Shown: positions 53,403 to 55,668 of the stretch, in pieces
Numbering within the stretch: position 1 is the stretch's first letter
Layout: the number at the start of each line of letters is the position of its first letter
From: Planctomycetota bacterium
Lineage (GTDB): Bacteria > Planctomycetota > UBA1135 > GCA-002686595
Reading direction: 5' to 3'
DNA length: 55,668 nucleotides
Assembly (NCBI GenBank): GCA_009691855.1
Contig: SIAI01000029.1
Coordinates: 1-55,668 of the forward strand
The notes under the pieces: model-generated
Told to the model about the DNA's origin: nothing
The model's input: the letters and a program-made list of their open reading frames with translations, nothing else
Databases searched by the model: none
Program-made: the position numbers and the translations under genes

Positions 53403-54680
53403 CTATTGCCTCAGCAGCACCGTGTGGGCGCCGTCGAAACGGGACGTGTCGGAGATGACCACTGTTTCGCCCAGCTCCAGGCCGGTCTCGATCTCGACTT
53501 CGGTCAGGCTGCGGGCTCCGGCGCGGATCTCGCGTTCGACAGCGAGATCGCCGTCGACCACGTAGCACGAGCGCCCGCCGCCGCTCTCCAGGAAGGGTCC
53601 GCGCCGCAGCTTGAGCACGTTCTCGCGGGCCGACAGGATGATGCGCGTACTGACGCGCTGGTTCTGCTTTAGCGACGCCGGCTGCTCGCCGCCGAAAACC
53701 ACGCGGCCCTGGACCAAAGAGCCCGTGACCTCGGGCGATACCGACGAGACCCGGCCGACGTAGGTCTGGCCCTCGTGCAGGATCTCGGCCGGAATCCCGA
53801 GCGCGATCTCATCGGCGAAGGTCTCGGGGATGGAGATTTCGATCTCGTAGGCCGACAGATCGATGACCGTCATCAGCTCCTGGTTCTGGAGAACGATGTC
53901 GCGCGGATCGACCGAGATCTTGCCGACCACTCCCGCGACCGGCGAGGCGATCTCGAGCTCGCGCACGCGCCGCTCGGCCTCGGCGTGCACGAGGCGCTGG
54001 CGCTCAACCTGGTTCTCCCTGTTCTTGATCTGGTGATCGAGGCTCACGGTCTCCATCTCGACCACCTTCAGCGCCTGCGCGCGCTCGAGCTCGGCGATCG
54101 CGACGTCGTCGTGCGCACGGTCCAGCTCGCGCTGGGAGATCAGTCCCTCGTCGAGCGAGCGTTGCGAGCGTTCGAACTCCCGTTGCGCCGTCTCCAGACG
54201 CAGCTTCTTGAGCTCGGCGTCCTGCTCGTTTCGCAGCTTGGTGGTCGCATTGGTCGCGCGCAGGCTGGACAGCTCCGCATCCGCCGCCGCGAGCGCGGAC
54301 GCCTCCTGCTGCACCTGGCTCTCGAGGTCGGGACTGTGGATCGTCGCCAGCGGCTGTCCCTTCGCGACCGTCTCTCCGGCGCGCACGGCCAGCGCCACCG
54401 TTCCGCGGGCGGGGCTGTAGAGCGTCGGATAGGAGGACGCGACGATGCGTCCCTCGACCGACAGGTCGCGCACCAAGGTTCCGCGTTCGACCGTGGCGAA
54501 GCGCAGGCGCGCGCGCTCGAACGATTGATCCGCGCTGGCCCAGGTCTGAAACCTCGGGAACAGCAAGAAGGCGGCGACAGCGACCAGCGCGAGCGCGCTC
54601 AGCAGCACCACCCCCCTTCGGCGAGGCCCGTGGCGCTCGACGACGCGGTCCTGTGCGGAGGTGTCCTGGATCGGCGTCAT
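53403..54680 (-). CDS. HlyD/MacA-type periplasmic adaptor protein
   Basis: 425 residues from ATG 54680. One N-terminal transmembrane helix (about 22-42), then the lipoyl halves (LYSPARGTVALAVRAGETVAKGQPLATIHSPDLESQV and IASPVAGVVGKISVDPRDIV) around a long coiled-coil hairpin (about 105-220), a beta-barrel domain (VIDLSAYEIEISIPETFADEI, GQTYVGRVSSVSPEV) and a membrane-proximal domain near the C terminus (ILSARENVLKLRRGPFL, GLELGETVVIS). It should link the ABC permeases to an outer membrane channel. No channel is encoded in this operon; the NodT-type protein at 4567 or another genomic partner would be needed. First gene of the operon. Confidence 0.92.
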   Translation of the reverse strand: MTPIQDTSAQDRVVERHGPRRRGVVLLSALALVAVAAFLLFPRFQTWASADQSFERARLRFATVERGTLVRDLSVEGRIVASSYPTLYSPARGTVALAVRAGETVAKGQPLATIHSPDLESQVQQEASALAAADAELSSLRATNATTKLRNEQDAELKKLRLETAQREFERSQRSLDEGLISQRELDRAHDDVAIAELERAQALKVVEMETVSLDHQIKNRENQVERQRLVHAEAERRVRELEIASPVAGVVGKISVDPRDIVLQNQELMTVIDLSAYEIEISIPETFADEIALGIPAEILHEGQTYVGRVSSVSPEVTGSLVQGRVVFGGEQPASLKQNQRVSTRIILSARENVLKLRRGPFLESGGGRSCYVVDGDLAVEREIRAGARSLTEVEIETGLELGETVVISDTSRFDGAHTVLLRQ

Positions 54681-55044
54681 GTTCGTGTGCCCGAGCGCGC
54701 GGTGCATCGTACCGCCGCGTGGGATGGGCTGCTCGCGCCCTGCGCCCCCGGTAAAGACAGCGTGTCCTTAGTCCTTAGAGCACGTCCCAATACCCAGCGA
54801 GCCTCGTGGGTGCTCCGAGGCCGCGTCCGCAAGGCGCACCGCGCATGAGCGCGGAATGAATCGTCGGGACAGGCGGGGATCTCCGACAGGAGTCGCTCAG
54901 CGGCCTGCACTAGTGCTGGATCGGCGGCAGTCCCGGCGACGCGCGGCCGCTGGCTGTTCGAGCGCACGAACCCGTCGTGGCGCTTCATGCCGGCCGCAGG
55001 GTCGGGCCACCTTGCGGCGGCGAGGCGAGAGGTAGCTGGCGGTG
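54681..55044. other. upstream region of the efflux operon
   Basis: 364 bases without a convincing gene. On the minus strand it contains a tandem CTAAGGA repeat (complement of 54765-54778) inside a less GC-rich patch, TATTGGGACGTGCTCTAAGG, about 90 bases before the adaptor start; this is a reasonable place for a promoter or operator. Closer to 55000 the sequence CCTTGCGGCGG recalls the inner part of the palindrome at the window start, but the match is short. Confidence 0.4.
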
Positions 55045-55378
55045 CTAGTGGTGTGATTCACGCAGAGCCGCGGTGTCGAGCACGATCGCCCCCTGGTCCG
55101 CTGCCCCGGAGTAGAAGAACACCGGGCCTCGTTTGCTATCCGCGGCCAGCAAGTGCACCCCGGCCGCGCCGTCATCGCGGAACACCAGGGACTGCAAGCC
55201 GACCCGGCTGGAGGCAGCGCTGTTGAGCTCTGTGCTGCCCGGCGGATCAAAGGCGACTTCCAGGATCCGCCCGTTGGAGGAATTGGCGCCGACCACGCGC
55301 GTCCTGCGCGCGTGGTACGGCCGAGAGCCAGAGCGTCCAGGCCAGCGCGAAGAGAAGGCGGCCGCGGCGATCCTTCAT
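55045..55378 (-). pseudogene. truncated, frameshifted copy of the NHL-type gene
   Basis: From ATG 55378 the product starts MKDRRGRLLFALAWTLWLSA, nearly identical to the intact protein at 47769-49691. After AQDA a 2-base deletion in a GCGCGCG run (near 55305) shifts the frame; the continuing frame reads VGANSSNGRILEVAFDPPGS and SLVFRDDGAAGVHLLAADSK up to VLDTAALRESHH. There, at about 55075, homology ends and the palindrome arm supplies TAG. Only the first 100 of 640 codons remain. It cannot make a propeller. Confidence 0.85.
55046..55067. repeat. solo arm of the palindromic element
   Basis: TAGTGGTGTGATTCACGCAG plus AG matches the arms of the element at 1-164 at all but one or two positions. 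Its outer end faces left and the inner side passes directly into the truncated NHL-type pseudogene instead of the rest of the element. The adjoining base gives the pseudogene its stop codon (55045-55047). Confidence 0.7.
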
Positions 55379-55481
55379 GTCTTCGAGCTTCTCACGGGCG
55401 AGCGAATGGCGGCCCGCGGACCCAGGATATGGGCATGTTCGCGGCTCAGTCTCCGGGGGCAGCGGGCGTCAGAAGCCCACG
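55075..55481. repeat. segmental duplication, copy 2
   Basis: Partner of 49386-49799, at about 90 percent identity by eye and in the same orientation. It spans the pseudogene start, the 67-base gap and the last codons of the TPR gene at 55446. On its right side the TPR gene continues intact, so copy 2 keeps what copy 1 lost. Confidence 0.85.
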
Positions 55482-55668
55482 CACCCGGAGCGCTTCTGCG
55501 GGCCGGTTCGTGCGCTCGAACAGGTGTGCCAGCCGCTCTCCAGCCGCACGCGCCTCGGGGGCGCCGGGACCGGAGGACTTCAGCAACCCGTTGAAGCCTG
55601 CATCCAGGAGCTCCTCGGCCGCATCCAGCTCGCCTTGATCCGCGAGCACCGCGCCGAACAGGCTCTGT
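55446..55668 (-). CDS. C-terminal end of a TPR protein, probably a Ser/Thr kinase (partial)
   Basis: Only the last 73 residues lie in the window; the gene starts beyond position 55668. The visible part is helical and TPR-like: QSLFGAVLADQGELDAAEELL, GFNGLLKSSGPGAPEARAAGERLAHLFERTNRPAEALRVR, ending TPAAPGD. This resembles the C-terminal TPR tail (LLGxxLxxxGxxxEAExLL ... RLxxLYxxxxRPxEA) of large Ser/Thr kinases of planctomycetes and acidobacteria, so a kinase is inferred but not shown. It is followed 67 bases later by the NHL-type pseudogene. Its last 12 codons are duplicated at 49764-49799. Confidence 0.7.
   Translation of the reverse strand, partial: QSLFGAVLADQGELDAAEELLDAGFNGLLKSSGPGAPEARAAGERLAHLFERTNRPAEALRVRGLLTPAAPGD

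Overview
The window is very GC-rich and reads like a chromosome segment from an environmental Gram-negative-type bacterium, most likely a planctomycete or relative (a deltaproteobacterial lineage such as Myxococcota is the main alternative). This is inferred from the gene mix: a type I sulfatase, a Ser/Thr kinase fused to a sulfatase-modifying-factor domain, an ECF sigma factor, many secreted beta-propeller and lipoprotein genes, FG-GAP remnants, outer-membrane efflux parts and a lipid A-type acyltransferase. There is no rRNA, tRNA, CRISPR array or intact mobile element. Genes are mostly single or in short operons, with long antisense open frames caused by the high GC.

Layout. 1-164 is a near-perfect palindrome, probably a non-autonomous mobile element. 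0.3-4.6 kb: a VIT1/CCC1-like membrane protein, a LapA-type small membrane protein, a lipoprotein and a sulfatase lipoprotein, followed by a broken second copy of the lapA 3' end. 4.6-7.3 kb: a YiaW / YiaV-HlyD / NodT-type export operon. 7.4-15 kb: secreted proteins, cardiolipin synthase, an alpha/beta-hydrolase lipoprotein translationally coupled to a DUF4105 membrane protein, and a fatty acid desaturase. 15-19.5 kb: a giant WD40-like propeller protein divergent from the housekeeping GTPase gene ychF. 19.5-25.3 kb: intact M28 peptidase, HDOD and beta-lactamase-fold genes interleaved with three decayed genes. 25.6-36.5 kb: a Cys-rich secreted protein, M13 peptidase, RNase H, membrane M28 peptidase, S41 peptidase, a zinc-ribbon/SPFH pair and a trypsin-like protease. 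36.8-47.4 kb: LpxL-type acyltransferase, two pairs of uncharacterised secreted proteins, an ECF sigma factor and the large kinase. 47.8-49.7 kb: an intact NHL-type propeller gene. 50-54.7 kb: a MacAB-like ABC efflux operon. 55-55.7 kb: a truncated, frameshifted copy of the NHL gene and the end of a TPR (probably kinase) gene running off the window.

The dominant theme is envelope and secreted proteins: export pumps, at least six extracytoplasmic hydrolases, phospholipid and lipid A enzymes, and sensors (kinase, sigma factor, HDOD). The second theme is genome flux at the right end. A block consisting of a TPR/kinase gene tail plus the 5' part of the NHL gene occurs twice about 5.7 kb apart. One copy lost its kinase next to an integrase-like remnant; the other lost the 3' part of the NHL gene at a sequence identical in most positions to the arm of the palindrome at the left end of the window.
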